From contig PXUB01000002.1 in NCBI GenBank assembly GCA_003009755.1, positions 10,943 to 63,482 of the forward strand: 52,540 bases of DNA, in the 5' to 3' direction. A program made the translations under genes and the position numbers. The notes under the pieces are model-generated. The model made no database searches. It saw only the letters and a list, made by a program, of their open reading frames with translations, and was not told the DNA's origin. This stretch comes from Thermoplasmatales archaeon SW_10_69_26 (GTDB taxonomy: Archaea > Thermoplasmatota > SW-10-69-26). Shown here in pieces: positions 41,820 to 51,077 of this stretch (positions are counted from its first letter, which is position 1; the number at the start of each line of letters is the position of its first letter).

Positions 41820-43007
41820 GTGCGCATCGGGCAGGTCGCGGACCGGCGGTCGACCGTTGTGTGGGCTGGAGCCCTCGCGTTGGCTTTAGCCCTCCTCTGC
41901 GTGGCGACCCCGGCGGCCGCCGAGGAGACCGTCTTCGAGGACGACTTCGACGACGGCGTGATGGATCCGACGAAGTGGACCTCCTACCAGGGCGCCAGCG
42001 AGGACGAGAGCTGCGGCGCCGTCTCGGAGCCCCTCTCCCTGTACTTCACCACCGACGGGGAGCGGTCCGCCACGACGCGGAACCTCGACCTCGATGGTGG
42101 AGCCGAGATCGGGTTCCACCTCCGGATGCCCGAGCACACCGTCGGCAACAGTCGCTGCGACGAGCTCGAGGACGCCAACGATGTCGTCCTGCAGTACTCC
42201 ACCGACGATGGCGGAACGTGGCACGAGCTGGGCCGTTGGAACGACCGGAACGCGGGCTGGATCGAGGTTAACGTGACGCTGCCGGCCAGCGAGGGTGAGG
42301 GATCGACGCAGCTGCGCTGGATCCAGCCCGTCCACGGAGGGATCCACGGACCGAACGTCGACAACTGGGCGATCGACGACGTGCGCGTGGTGTCGAGCGG
42401 CCCGGCGCGGGACCTGCACGCTGAGGGAACCGCGGCCAGCCGTTCTTCGCCTGCGATCGAGACGCCTTCGACCTGCGAACTCGAGCCGTGTCGGAACCAG
42501 ACGGTGCTCGCCGACGGGCTCGAGGCCTCCACGCCCGGCGTCGATCTGAGCGAGGACCGCCAGATCCCCGGGGCGTGCACGGCCGTCGTCTGCATCGGGC
42601 CCGTGACCGTGGGGCCCGGTGGACCCGAGATCGAGTCCCAGACCGTGACCACGGACCCCCTAGCGGTGGATCCGGTGTGCCAGACGGCCGGGTCAGCCTG
42701 CCTGGGACCGGTCACCGTGGTCGAGGAAGACCTCGTCGAGACCCCTCGCGTGGCGTTGTCGCTCACGGTCACGAATCTGACGCTCAGCAGCAACGTCGGC
42801 GAGACGGGTTCGGTCGGCGAGCGGACGGTGACGATCCCGGGGACCCCGGCCACCGAACCGTTCAACGTGACCGTCTGCCCCGAGACCTCGGACGTCTGCC
42901 AGCGACCGCTGGCTCCCGCGGCCGACGTCGGCTCCAAGGTCGTCGTCACGCTCGAGGTCGGCGACGAGCGGTTCACGGTCTCGCAGACGATCCAGGAAGA
43001 CGTCTGA
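41820..43007 (+). CDS. Secreted protein with reelin/MAM-like beta-sandwich
   Basis: A 395-residue protein with a signal peptide ('VVWAGALALALALLCVATPA', cleavage after AAA). Residues about 40-200 form a jelly-roll domain: 'VFEDDFDDGVMDPTKWTSYQ', 'LQYSTDDGGTWHELGRW', 'GPNVDNWAIDDVRVV', the pattern of reelin-type subrepeats that bind sugars or proteins. The C-terminal half is Cys/Thr-rich with paired Cys ('CTAVVCIGPVTVGPG', 'CQTAGSACLGPVTVV') and no anchor. GTG start; an in-frame GTG at 41769 would give a longer n-region. Likely released or loosely held at the surface. Confidence 0.72.
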   Translation: MRIGQVADRRSTVVWAGALALALALLCVATPAAAEETVFEDDFDDGVMDPTKWTSYQGASEDESCGAVSEPLSLYFTTDGERSATTRNLDLDGGAEIGFHLRMPEHTVGNSRCDELEDANDVVLQYSTDDGGTWHELGRWNDRNAGWIEVNVTLPASEGEGSTQLRWIQPVHGGIHGPNVDNWAIDDVRVVSSGPARDLHAEGTAASRSSPAIETPSTCELEPCRNQTVLADGLEASTPGVDLSEDRQIPGACTAVVCIGPVTVGPGGPEIESQTVTTDPLAVDPVCQTAGSACLGPVTVVEEDLVETPRVALSLTVTNLTLSSNVGETGSVGERTVTIPGTPATEPFNVTVCPETSDVCQRPLAPAADVGSKVVVTLEVGDERFTVSQTIQEDV

Positions 43008-43040
43008 CGGCGTCGGCCTCGGCGAGGCCCTCCGCGGGCG

Positions 43041-44321
43041 TCAGTTCTGCGTGGGCGAGGCGATCGCGAACCGGCGGGCGCTCTCCCGCAGCGCTTCGAG
43101 CGCGGGGAGCGAGCCGCCGGTCAGGTACGTCATCAGCGCGCCGCCGGCCAGGGAGACGTGCCCGAAGGCGTCGGGCTCGCGGCCGAAGCGGTCGAGCGCG
43201 GTCACGGTGTGGCCGCCGCCGACGACCGTGAACCCCTCTGCGTCCGCGGTCGCGTCGAGCAAGCGGCGCGTGCCGAGGCCGAAGTTGTCCGTCTCGTAGA
43301 CGCCCATCGGTCCGTTGAGGACGACGGTGTCGGCCTCCCGGATCCGATCGGTGTACAGGTCGGCTGTCTCGGGGCCGATGTCGGCGATCTCGTGCTCGGC
43401 CGGCAGCTCGTCGACGGCGAGCTCGAAGCGTTCGCCGTCTCGGTCCTCGGCGACGTCGACCGGGGCTTGGATCCGGTCGGGGAACCGGTCGACGAGGGCC
43501 GCGGTGCGCTCGCGTTGCTCGTCGGCGCCGAGCTCGGCCAGGACGCCATCGGTGGCTTTGCCGAGGTCGTGGCCTTGGGCCGCGAGCACGAGCTCGCCGA
43601 GCACGCCGCCGGTCAACACCTCGTCGGCCAGGTCGGCCTCGAGGTGGTGTTCGAGCACGTCGAGCGCGTCGGCCGGTTTGGCGCCACCGAGCACGAGCAC
43701 GCGGTGGTCGTCGGGATCGGCCGACCCGGTGGCTCGGCGCAGGGCGTCGACCTCGCGCTCCATGATCGGGCCCGCACAGGAGGGCAACACGAGCGGGAAG
43801 CCGACGATGCTGGCGTGGCTGCGGTGGGCCGCGCTGAACGCATCGAGCACGAACGCGTCGGCCTCGCCGGCCAGCCGGTCGACCCAGTCGCGCTCGGCGT
43901 GGACGGCGGGCCCTTCGTTCTCCAGCTCGCCCTCGGCTTGGCGCACGTTCTCGAGCAAGATCGCCTCACCGGGATCGACGTCGATGGCTTGCTCGAGCGC
44001 TTCCTCGTCGGCGACGTGGGGGACGTAGCGGATCTCGCGCCCGATCTCCTCCGACATGATGCGGGCGTGCTCCTCGAGCGAGGTGAAATCGTCCCGTCCC
44101 GGTCGGCCCTGGTGGGCGAGGACGACGACGGAGGCGTTGCGGTCCATGATCGCCTCGATCGAGTGCGCCGCCTCGCGCAGCCGGGCGCTGCCGGCCACGT
44201 GGCCGTCCTCGATCGGGGAGTTGATGTCGACGCGGACCAGCGCCACCCGTTCGTCCCACGCGAGATCGTCGAGTCCGGGGACCGGGCGACCCCCGGGCCG
44301 GCCGTCCGACGGATCGTCCAT
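43041..44321 (-). CDS. pgk: Phosphoglycerate kinase
   Basis: A 426-residue glycolytic/gluconeogenic kinase making ATP from 1,3-bisphosphoglycerate. N-domain: 'VALVRVDINSPIEDGHVAGS' and 'LAHQGRPGRDDF' (substrate binding). C-domain: 'LVLGGAKPADALDVLEH', 'VVLNGPMGVYETDNFGLGT' and the nucleotide loop 'FTVVGGGHTVTALDRFG'. The archaeal features DINSP and GGAKPADAL distinguish it from the bacterial type. ATG 44321 follows a TATA-like TTTATC (44345-44350) by 24 nt. The open frame extends far upstream but is spurious. Confidence 0.95.
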   Translation of the reverse strand: MDDPSDGRPGGRPVPGLDDLAWDERVALVRVDINSPIEDGHVAGSARLREAAHSIEAIMDRNASVVVLAHQGRPGRDDFTSLEEHARIMSEEIGREIRYVPHVADEEALEQAIDVDPGEAILLENVRQAEGELENEGPAVHAERDWVDRLAGEADAFVLDAFSAAHRSHASIVGFPLVLPSCAGPIMEREVDALRRATGSADPDDHRVLVLGGAKPADALDVLEHHLEADLADEVLTGGVLGELVLAAQGHDLGKATDGVLAELGADEQRERTAALVDRFPDRIQAPVDVAEDRDGERFELAVDELPAEHEIADIGPETADLYTDRIREADTVVLNGPMGVYETDNFGLGTRRLLDATADAEGFTVVGGGHTVTALDRFGREPDAFGHVSLAGGALMTYLTGGSLPALEALRESARRFAIASPTQN

Positions 44322-44344
44322 GGTGCCACCAAGAGCGTGCCAGC

Positions 44345-44350
44345 GATAAA
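44345..44350 (-). promoter_or_regulatory. TATA-like box of pgk
   Basis: TTTATC on the minus strand, 24-29 nt upstream of ATG 44321; leaderless spacing. Confidence 0.55.
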
Positions 44351-44367
44351 GGTGGGGGTAGCGAGCG

Positions 44368-44553
44368 TTGCCGACGGCGAAGCCCTCGCTCGGGCGCACA
44401 GCGATGAGCTTGGACGAGGGGGCATCCCCCGCCGCTTGCGGCCGCCGTTCAGAGAGCGGGGACGAGCCGGAGGCCGCGACGCCCGCGGCGGGGCTGGCGG
44501 GGCTGCTGGCGGCGCTGGTGGTCGCCCAGGGCGTGCGTTCACGCCGATGCTGA
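44368..44553 (+). other. Orphan sorting-tail-like ORF
   Basis: A 61-residue open frame whose end reads 'ATPAAGLAGLLAALVVAQG' then 'VRSRRC', a hydrophobic stretch and basic end like the CTERM tail of the 7833 gene. No domain precedes it. Either the last exon-like remnant of a surface protein or chance. Antisense to the pgk promoter region in part. Confidence 0.25.
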
Positions 44554-44588
44554 GCGCTCTCGCGCCGATCGGGGGCCGGCTCCAATGG

Positions 44589-44595
44589 TTTAAGG
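44589..44595 (+). promoter_or_regulatory. TATA-like box of metG
   Basis: TTTAAGG, about 27 nt upstream of ATG 44619; supports that start rather than ATG 44607. Confidence 0.5.
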
Positions 44596-44618
44596 TTCCG
44601 AGCGGGATGCTGGACGCG

Positions 44619-46688
44619 ATGGAGCGCATCCTGATCGGTGTCGCCTGGCCCTACGCGAACGGTGACCTGCACCTGGGCCACGTGGCCGGCTCGCTGCTGG
44701 GGCCCGACATCCTCGCCCGCTTCCACCGGATGCAGGGCAACGACGTGCTGATGGTGTCCGGCAGCGACGAGCACGGCACACCGATCACGGTGACCGCCGA
44801 AGAGGAAGGCATCGATCCCCAGGATGTCGTCGACCGCTACCACGAACAGCACGTGGAGACGCTCGACGAGCTGGGCATCAACTTCGACATGTTCACGCGC
44901 ACCTCGACGGATCACCACCGCGAGCGCGTGCACGAGATCTTCCGCGGCCTCGACGAGCAGGGCTTCATCGAGACGCGGGGGATGAGGGCCCCCTACGACC
45001 CCAAGGCCAAGCGCTTCCTGCCCGACCGCTTCGTGGAGGGCGTTTGCCCCCACTGCGAGTCCGGGGACGCCCGCGGGGACCAGTGCGATGCCTGCGGCAA
45101 GATGCTGGACGCCGACGAGCTGGAGGACCCCCGCTCGACCGTCAACCCCGAGGTCGACATCGAGTTCCGCGACACGACCCACTGGTTCTTCAAGCTCAGC
45201 GACTTCCAGGACCGCCTCGAGGACTACGTCGAGGACAAGGACCACTGGCGGGCCAACGTCCGCAAGTTCACCGAGAACTGGCTGACCGAGGGGCTGCAGG
45301 ACCGCGCCGTCACGCGCGACCTGACGTGGGGCATCCCGGTGCCCGACGACGACCCGATGTGGGACGACAAGCGGATCTACGTCTGGTTCGAGGCGGTGTG
45401 CGGGTACCTCACCGCCAGCATGTACTGGGCCAAGCAGGAGGCCGACGATCCCGAGGCTTGGCGCCGGTTCTGGGAGGAAGGCTACGACGACGTCGACACG
45501 CGCTCGTACTACTTCCTCGCCAAGGACAACATCCCCTTCCACACGATCATCTGGCCCTCGATCCTGATGGGCTACTCCGACGCCCGCGAGGCCGAGGGCA
45601 AGCCCCGGCTCAACCTCCCCTACGACGTGCCGGGCAACGAGTACCTGAACCTCTCCGGCGAGCAGTTCAGCAAGTCCCGTGGCGTGGGCATCTGGGCCCA
45701 GGACGTGCTCGACGAGTTCGAGACCGACGCCATCCGCTACTACCTGGCGATCAACATGCCGGAGACCCGGGACTCGGACTGGACCTGGGAGGACTTCCTC
45801 GCCAAGGTCAACAACGAGCTCGTCGCCGCGTACGGCAACTTCGTGCACCGCACGCTCAGCCTGGTGCACGAGCACTTCGGCCAGATCCCCGACCCCGGCG
45901 ACCCGCGACCGGCCGACCGGCAGATCGTCGACGAGCTCGAGGCCACGCACGAGGATGTGACCAAGATCCTCGAGCAAGCCCGGTTCAAAAAGCCCCTGCG
46001 GGAGATCATGCAGCTGGCGCGGGCCGGCAACCGCTACATCGACGCTCAGGAGCCCTGGACTCTGGCCGACGACGATCGCGACCGGGCCGGCCAGGTGCTG
46101 CACCACTGCGCCCGGCTGTGCCGGGGATTGGCGATCTTGACCGCACCCTACCTGCCCCACTCCGCCCAGCGGCTGTGGGAGGCGTTGGGCCAGCAGGGAA
46201 GCGTGCACGAGGCCGACTGGGACGATGCCCCGGCCGAGCTCGAGCCCGGGTCCACGATCCCCGAGCCCGAGCCGCTGTTCGACAAGCTCGACGAGGACGA
46301 GGTCATGGACCTCGTCGCGACCGACGAGGACGAGACGGAGACCGAGGAGGACGACGAGATGACCACGATCAGCTTCGAGGACTTCCAGGACGTCGACATG
46401 CGCATCGGTGAGGTGACCAGCGTCGAGGACCACCCCGACGCCGACCGGCTGTACGTCGTCCAGGTCGACCTGGGCACCGAGAGCCGCCAGCTCGTCGCCG
46501 GGCTCAAGGATCTCGTCGAGCCGAGCACGCTCGAGGGCCTGAGCGTCGTCGTCGTGGCGAACCTCGAGCCCGCCACGATCCGAGGCGTCGAGAGCCAGGG
46601 CATGCTGTTGGCCGCCGAGGCCGACGAGGACACCGTCTCGCCGTTGACGATCGTCGACGAACTCGACGCCGGCGCCAAGGTTCGCTAA
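44619..46688 (+). CDS. metG: Methionyl-tRNA synthetase with C-terminal tRNA-binding OB domain
   Basis: A 689-residue class I synthetase. HIGH motif HLGH at residues 18-21 ('WPYANGDLHLGHVAGS'); a zinc-knuckle insertion 'CPHCESGDARGDQCDACG'; KMSKS equivalent in 'SGEQFSKSRGVGIWAQ'; anticodon-binding helices. After an acidic linker ('DEDETETEEDDEM') comes a C-terminal EMAP/Trbp111-type OB domain ('FQDVDMRIGEVTSVEDHPDA'). The OB domain, separate in many archaea, is fused here as in haloarchaea and bacteria. Full length and essential. Confidence 0.96.
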   Translation: MERILIGVAWPYANGDLHLGHVAGSLLGPDILARFHRMQGNDVLMVSGSDEHGTPITVTAEEEGIDPQDVVDRYHEQHVETLDELGINFDMFTRTSTDHHRERVHEIFRGLDEQGFIETRGMRAPYDPKAKRFLPDRFVEGVCPHCESGDARGDQCDACGKMLDADELEDPRSTVNPEVDIEFRDTTHWFFKLSDFQDRLEDYVEDKDHWRANVRKFTENWLTEGLQDRAVTRDLTWGIPVPDDDPMWDDKRIYVWFEAVCGYLTASMYWAKQEADDPEAWRRFWEEGYDDVDTRSYYFLAKDNIPFHTIIWPSILMGYSDAREAEGKPRLNLPYDVPGNEYLNLSGEQFSKSRGVGIWAQDVLDEFETDAIRYYLAINMPETRDSDWTWEDFLAKVNNELVAAYGNFVHRTLSLVHEHFGQIPDPGDPRPADRQIVDELEATHEDVTKILEQARFKKPLREIMQLARAGNRYIDAQEPWTLADDDRDRAGQVLHHCARLCRGLAILTAPYLPHSAQRLWEALGQQGSVHEADWDDAPAELEPGSTIPEPEPLFDKLDEDEVMDLVATDEDETETEEDDEMTTISFEDFQDVDMRIGEVTSVEDHPDADRLYVVQVDLGTESRQLVAGLKDLVEPSTLEGLSVVVVANLEPATIRGVESQGMLLAAEADEDTVSPLTIVDELDAGAKVR

Positions 46689-46703
46689 GGAGGTCCCGCG
46701 GTT

Positions 46704-47354
46704 GTGAGCGACCGCTGGTACGTCGAACACGACGGTCGCGTGCTCGTGACCCACGACGGGGATACGATCACGCTGCCGGCCGAGGACGAGGTCACCGTCC
46801 CCGTCCAGCGGTACAACGAGCGCACGCTGCGAGGGACGGCGGTCGTGTTCGGGCAAGCCGAGCTCGACGAGCACCCGCACGAGTGGCCGCGCAAGGACGA
46901 TCTCGTGCACGATCCCGACAGCTCGCGCCTGCTCCGCCACGCCATCTCGGCCAGCCTGTTCCGACCGGTGTGCGGGGTCGTCGTCCGCAACGGCGACGAG
47001 ATCTTGCTCGTGAAGCCCAAGCGCGGCGTCGCCAGCGGTGTCTGGACGCTGCCCGGCGGGTTCCTGCACGCCTTCGAGCAACCGGCCGAGGGCGCCCGAC
47101 GCGAGGTCCGGGAGGAGACCGGGCTCGAGATCACCGACGTCAGCCTCGAGGCCACCGTCTCCTACACGCACGACACCCAACCCTACCCGATCCTCGGCCT
47201 CGGGTTCACCGCCCACCCCGCCAGCGAGGACATCCAGCTGCAGGCCGGCGAGATCGACGACGCCAAGTGGGAGCCCGCCGAGGCCGCGGTCGAGCACAGC
47301 TACGGGCTCGCGCGCAAGGTGCTGCGGGACCTGCTGGAGGGGTCGAGCCCGTGA
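46704..47354 (+). CDS. Nudix hydrolase
   Basis: A 216-residue protein with a perfect Nudix box, residues 119-141 (G-x5-E-x7-REVREETGL), after 'GVVVRNGDEILLVKPKRGVA'. An N-terminal domain of about 80 residues precedes it, the layout of NudC-type or family-specific Nudix enzymes; there is no zinc motif. It hydrolyses a nucleoside-diphosphate-linked compound, substrate unknown. GTG start 15 nt after metG, and its stop overlaps the next start (GTGA), giving a three-gene operon. Confidence 0.92.
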   Translation: MSDRWYVEHDGRVLVTHDGDTITLPAEDEVTVPVQRYNERTLRGTAVVFGQAELDEHPHEWPRKDDLVHDPDSSRLLRHAISASLFRPVCGVVVRNGDEILLVKPKRGVASGVWTLPGGFLHAFEQPAEGARREVREETGLEITDVSLEATVSYTHDTQPYPILGLGFTAHPASEDIQLQAGEIDDAKWEPAEAAVEHSYGLARKVLRDLLEGSSP

Positions 47355-48361
47355 GCTGGACCGAGGATCGCGTGCTCGCCAATGCTCTGCAGTGGGATGG
47401 CCGCCAGGCGGGCCGTTTCGAAGTGTACACGCTCAACATCGTCGATCCCTCGAACCGCGCCGGCTGGTGGCTGCGGTACGGGATCGACGCCCCGCTGGAG
47501 GAGGACGAACACGCCAGCCTGCTCGGCGCGCACTTCCGCGAGGACCAGCCCCCCGACCGGTTCGCGTTGAAGACCGAGTTCCCCGCGCGGGCTTTCGGCA
47601 CGCAAAGCGACGGGTTCCACATCCGCGTGAGCGAGGCCGAGCTCGGCAGCCGTGCCGCCAAGGGCGGGCTCCGCAGCCCGGACGACGACCGGTCGCTGCG
47701 GTGGAACCTCCAGTCGGTCCACCACGCCGATCCCGCCCCGCTGTACGGGAAACGCAAGCACTACGAGGATCGCCACCCCGAGCACAAGGTGCTGATGCCC
47801 GGCCCGATGGCGACGGCCGGCGGCGTCGTCGAGGCCGGCGACGAGCGGTTCTCGCTCGAGAACGCGCGCTCGCACCAGCTGCACTCCTGGGGCGCCTCGC
47901 GGTTCGACCGCTGGACCTTCGGCCACGCCACCTTCTTCCGCGAGCGACCCGAAGCCTTCGTCGCCGTGTTCCTCGGCGAGGACGAGGACGGCGGCCAGGT
48001 CGGCGGCGGCTACTACCACGACACCGACGGCCTGACCCTATCCTTCGACGAGGTGGAGACCGTGACCGAGGACGGGCCCGGTCGCGAGCCGGGCGTGTGG
48101 ACCTTCGAAGCCAAGACCCGCGGCTGGCGGCTCTCGGGACGGTTCTCCGCCAGCCTGCAGCGCATGCTGGGCGCCCGCCACCGCGACCCCGACGGATCGC
48201 AACGCTACTGCCACCACGCCGGCGTCGCCGACGCGACGCTGGAGCTTTGGAAGTCCAGTTGGGGCCGCCGCAAGCTGCACCAGACGCTCACCTCGCGCGG
48301 CGCTTGTCACTTCCAGCAAGGTGACCGGCGACCCTACAACGACGTCGAGTTCTTCGTGTAG
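47351..48361 (+). CDS. Lipocalin-like protein (AttH/tocopherol-cyclase-like fold)
   Basis: A 336-residue beta-rich protein. 'RAGWWLRYGIDAPLEED', 'FHIRVSEAELGSRAAKGGL', 'HSWGASRFDRWTFGHATFF' and 'KTRGWRLSGRFSASLQ' resemble the two-lipocalin architecture of AttH/CrtC/tocopherol-cyclase relatives, which act on isoprenoids or hydrophobic compounds. The match is by pattern only. Translationally coupled to the Nudix gene. No signal peptide. The 3'-UTR element copy B begins exactly at its stop codon. Confidence 0.6.
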   Translation: MSWTEDRVLANALQWDGRQAGRFEVYTLNIVDPSNRAGWWLRYGIDAPLEEDEHASLLGAHFREDQPPDRFALKTEFPARAFGTQSDGFHIRVSEAELGSRAAKGGLRSPDDDRSLRWNLQSVHHADPAPLYGKRKHYEDRHPEHKVLMPGPMATAGGVVEAGDERFSLENARSHQLHSWGASRFDRWTFGHATFFRERPEAFVAVFLGEDEDGGQVGGGYYHDTDGLTLSFDEVETVTEDGPGREPGVWTFEAKTRGWRLSGRFSASLQRMLGARHRDPDGSQRYCHHAGVADATLELWKSSWGRRKLHQTLTSRGACHFQQGDRRPYNDVEFFV

Positions 48362-48440
48362 AGCATTTTTCTTTCGACGGGGCCTCGACGCCTGCCGAGG
48401 GGGGACAAAGAAAAATCCTCGGCAACAATCTGGCCGAAGC
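48362..48440 (+). repeat. 3'-UTR element, copy B
   Basis: Begins directly after the TAG of the lipocalin-like gene. AGC, then CTTTCGACGGGGCCTCGACG onward match copy A (33259-33334, minus strand), including the loop GCCT and the block ATCTGGCCGAAG. The hairpin CCTCGAC-GCCT-GCCGAGG has one mismatch compared with copy A. Confidence 0.75.
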
Positions 48441-49034
48441 GGCGCTTCGGCCGCTCCGGAGACCGTGACATCCACGCCGGTCGCCGGAAGAAACCCCCTC
48501 GGCAGCGATGCAGGCCCCAACGTCGCTGATCTTGGACGCGGTTGGATCTTCGCGCAGGGCTATCTCCGCCTGACGGGTAACGACGCGATCGCCGTGTCGG
48601 CCCCACGCCCCAAGATGTGGATGGCGGCCAGAGCTCGGAGCAGCCCCCGGTGCCGACGCGAACGCGCCTCGACGAGGGGGATCTCGAGATAGAGGCTACC
48701 GGTCAGCAGTGGTGCTGAACGCGGCCTTTCAATCGGGCTTCGTGCGGCCAACGGGCCGTGACCCGTCCATCTACCCCACCAAGCCAACCGGGAGAGACGG
48801 GTTGACCGAGAACGAAGAGGGCGCTCGGTGCCGCCGATCACCAGCTCGACCGTCCGGTCACGGACGACAAGGGCCCTTTCCCTTTAGCTCAGGCGTTGGC
48901 TGGCTTCATCTCGCGTCAGTTCGACCAGAGGGAGATGGCAGCCTCTATTGAGAGTCAACGATCAGCACCCAGAACAGAATGTCCCTGCGGGAATCACGGG
49001 CTTGATGGGGGGTTGGCGCTGGTCGTTTCTCCGT
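48362..49034. other. 673-nt intergenic region with repeat element B; otherwise no gene seen
   Basis: Starts with element B (48362-48440), followed by a perfect 9-bp hairpin GGCCGAAGC-GGC-GCTTCGGCC at about 48432-48452. Similarity to element A's flank continues weakly to about 48520. The rest up to the repeat-protein stop shows no convincing coding frame or RNA. Confidence 0.5.
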
Positions 49035-51077
49035 CTACGGAGACAGCGACGCGGACAGCAGATCGGCGATGCTAACGTCTCCGCATCCTCTGCCTTCCGA
49101 CGGACACGGTGTTGCCTCGCTCTGCGCGCCTTCCTGCCGGTCGACGTCACCATTGGATCCGTCGGCCGCGATGCACCCGGCCCCGTTGGACACGGTTCCC
49201 TGCCCCAGCGGTCCCGAGCCCCTGCAGGAATCCTTGCCGTGATCGTTCGAGGCGTTACCAGTCCCGCTCACGGCGACGCAGCCAGCCCCGAAGCTTGCTC
49301 CGCAGGAACCGTCGCCCGCCTCGTTGGAAGCGTTGCCCGTCCCGCTCACGGCCAGGCATCCCGCCCCGACGATCCCACAGGACGTGTCGCTCGCCTCGTT
49401 CGAGGCGTTGCCAGTTCCGCTCACGGCGATGCAGCCCGGTCCCCCCGCCCCGCAGGCGACATCTCCAGAGGCGCGGTTGGAGGCGTTGCCAGTCCCGCTC
49501 GCGGTCACGCAGGTGCGCTGGCCGTGGCACTCTTCTCCGCGTCCGTCGCCGGTCGCGCTGGCGGAGACCATCGTCCCGCAGCTGTCCTCTTCGATCGACG
49601 CGTCGACGCGCTCGCAACCGCGTTCATCGTTCCGCTGGTCGACCTCGATGCAGCCGACCCCGACGCGACCGCAGGAGGTCTCCCCCGCGTCGTTGGATGC
49701 GTTGCCGGTTCCGCTGGCGGCGACGCACCCGGCCCCTAAGAACCCGCACGATCGCTTGCCCGCATGGTTGGAGGCGTTGCCAGTCCCGCTAACGGCGATA
49801 CAGCTCACAGCGGCGAACCCGCAAGCCTGGTTACCGCCGCGGTTCGAGGCGTTGCCGGTCCCGCTCGCGGTCGCGCAGGTTCGCGTACCGTGACAGCGCT
49901 CGCCGCGTGCGTCGCCGGTCACGGTCGCACTGACCATCGTCCCGCAGCTGTCCTCGTCAACCCTGGCATCGACGCGCGGGCACTCGCCCTGACGAGGGGT
50001 AGAGTCGATAGCCAAGCAGCCTGCGCCCAAACGGCCGCAGGACTCGTCTCCGGCGCCGTTGGAGGCGTTTCCAGTGAGGCTGATAGAAATGCAGCCAACT
50101 CCGGAGACCCCGCACGCTTGGTCGCCGGCTCGATTGGAGGCGTTCTCCGTTCCGCTGACCGCGATGCAGCCAGCCACGGCAGCGAATCCGCAGCCACGGT
50201 CCTCGGCTCGGTTCGAGGCGTTGCCAGTCCCTGCGACCGCGATGCACCCGGCGACATCCCCGTGGCCGCAGGAAATGGAGCCAGCGCTGTTGGAGGCGTC
50301 TCCCGTTACGGTTGCTGCGACGCAGCCTGCGCCACCGAACCCGCAACCGCCATCCTCCGCGCGGTTGGCTGCATCGCCCGTGGCGCTGACGGCGAGGCAT
50401 CCGATTCCACCGTCGTAGCCGCATGCGTAGCTGCCAGCCTCGTTGGATGCGTTACCGCGGGGAGCAACGGCGACGCAGCCGACGGCTCCGTCCCCGCACG
50501 AGAAGTCCCCTGCCGAGTTGGAGGCGTTCCCAGTGCCGCTCACCGCGATGCAACCGATCGCGCCGTGCCCACAGGAGGCCGGTCCTCCCTGGTTCGATGC
50601 ATCGCCCGTCAAGGTCACCGCGAAACAACCGGCCCCGGGGAAGAATCCTGCGAGGATGACCGGGGGCGCTCCCCAACCGCAGGAGGCCTCCCCGGCTCGA
50701 TTGGAGGCGTTCCCTGTTCCGCTGATCGCGACGCATCCTGCTCCTGTGTCCGATCCGCAAGAGTTTCTCCCGGCATCGTTGGAGGCGTTCCCTGTACCGC
50801 TCACGGCTAGACATCCGGCACCGTTTCGACCGCAGGAGCTTTGGCCGGCCGAGTTGGAGGCGTTCCCCGTCCCGCTCGCGGTGATGCACGTGTCGGTTCC
50901 TCGGCACTCTGTTCCGTTCGCGTCGCCGGTGGTGCTGGCGCTCAGGGTCGACCCGCAGGTGTCCTCCTCGACCGAGACGTCGACGCTACCGCACTCCTCC
51001 GCCATCCCCCCGTCGACCACGGCGAGGAGGGACGCCGAAAGGAGGACGAGCAGGCCGATCTGCCTCGCCCAACGCAT
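49035..51077 (-). CDS. Secreted protein with 18 Cys-paired, N-glycosylation-rich 25-residue repeats
   Basis: A 680-residue protein with a signal peptide (residues 1-26). The rest is modular. A cap of about 46 residues ('SVEEDTCGSTLSASTTGDAN' then 'TECRGTDTCITA') occurs three times, each followed by a block of 25-residue repeats: 11, 3 and 4 copies, 18 in all. The consensus is 'SGTGNASNxAGxxSCGxxGA' followed by 'GCxAV'. Almost every repeat has two cysteines and an NAS sequon, so a disulfide-stapled, heavily glycosylated beta-helix-like rod is likely. The C-terminus is acidic without an anchor. Start ATG 51077. I know no named family with this unit. Confidence 0.8.
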   Translation of the reverse strand: MRWARQIGLLVLLSASLLAVVDGGMAEECGSVDVSVEEDTCGSTLSASTTGDANGTECRGTDTCITASGTGNASNSAGQSSCGRNGAGCLAVSGTGNASNDAGRNSCGSDTGAGCVAISGTGNASNRAGEASCGWGAPPVILAGFFPGAGCFAVTLTGDASNQGGPASCGHGAIGCIAVSGTGNASNSAGDFSCGDGAVGCVAVAPRGNASNEAGSYACGYDGGIGCLAVSATGDAANRAEDGGCGFGGAGCVAATVTGDASNSAGSISCGHGDVAGCIAVAGTGNASNRAEDRGCGFAAVAGCIAVSGTENASNRAGDQACGVSGVGCISISLTGNASNGAGDESCGRLGAGCLAIDSTPRQGECPRVDARVDEDSCGTMVSATVTGDARGERCHGTRTCATASGTGNASNRGGNQACGFAAVSCIAVSGTGNASNHAGKRSCGFLGAGCVAASGTGNASNDAGETSCGRVGVGCIEVDQRNDERGCERVDASIEEDSCGTMVSASATGDGRGEECHGQRTCVTASGTGNASNRASGDVACGAGGPGCIAVSGTGNASNEASDTSCGIVGAGCLAVSGTGNASNEAGDGSCGASFGAGCVAVSGTGNASNDHGKDSCRGSGPLGQGTVSNGAGCIAADGSNGDVDRQEGAQSEATPCPSEGRGCGDVSIADLLSASLSP

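Noticed and set aside
44322-47297. A long N-terminal extension of phosphoglycerate kinase on the minus strand
   Set aside because: It lies antisense to metG and the Nudix gene; the TATA-like box and homology both place the start at 44321.
49035-51077. A CRISPR-like array because of regular ~75-bp repeats
   Set aside because: The repeats are imperfect, translate into a conserved 25-residue unit with conserved Cys and Asn positions, and have no unique spacers.
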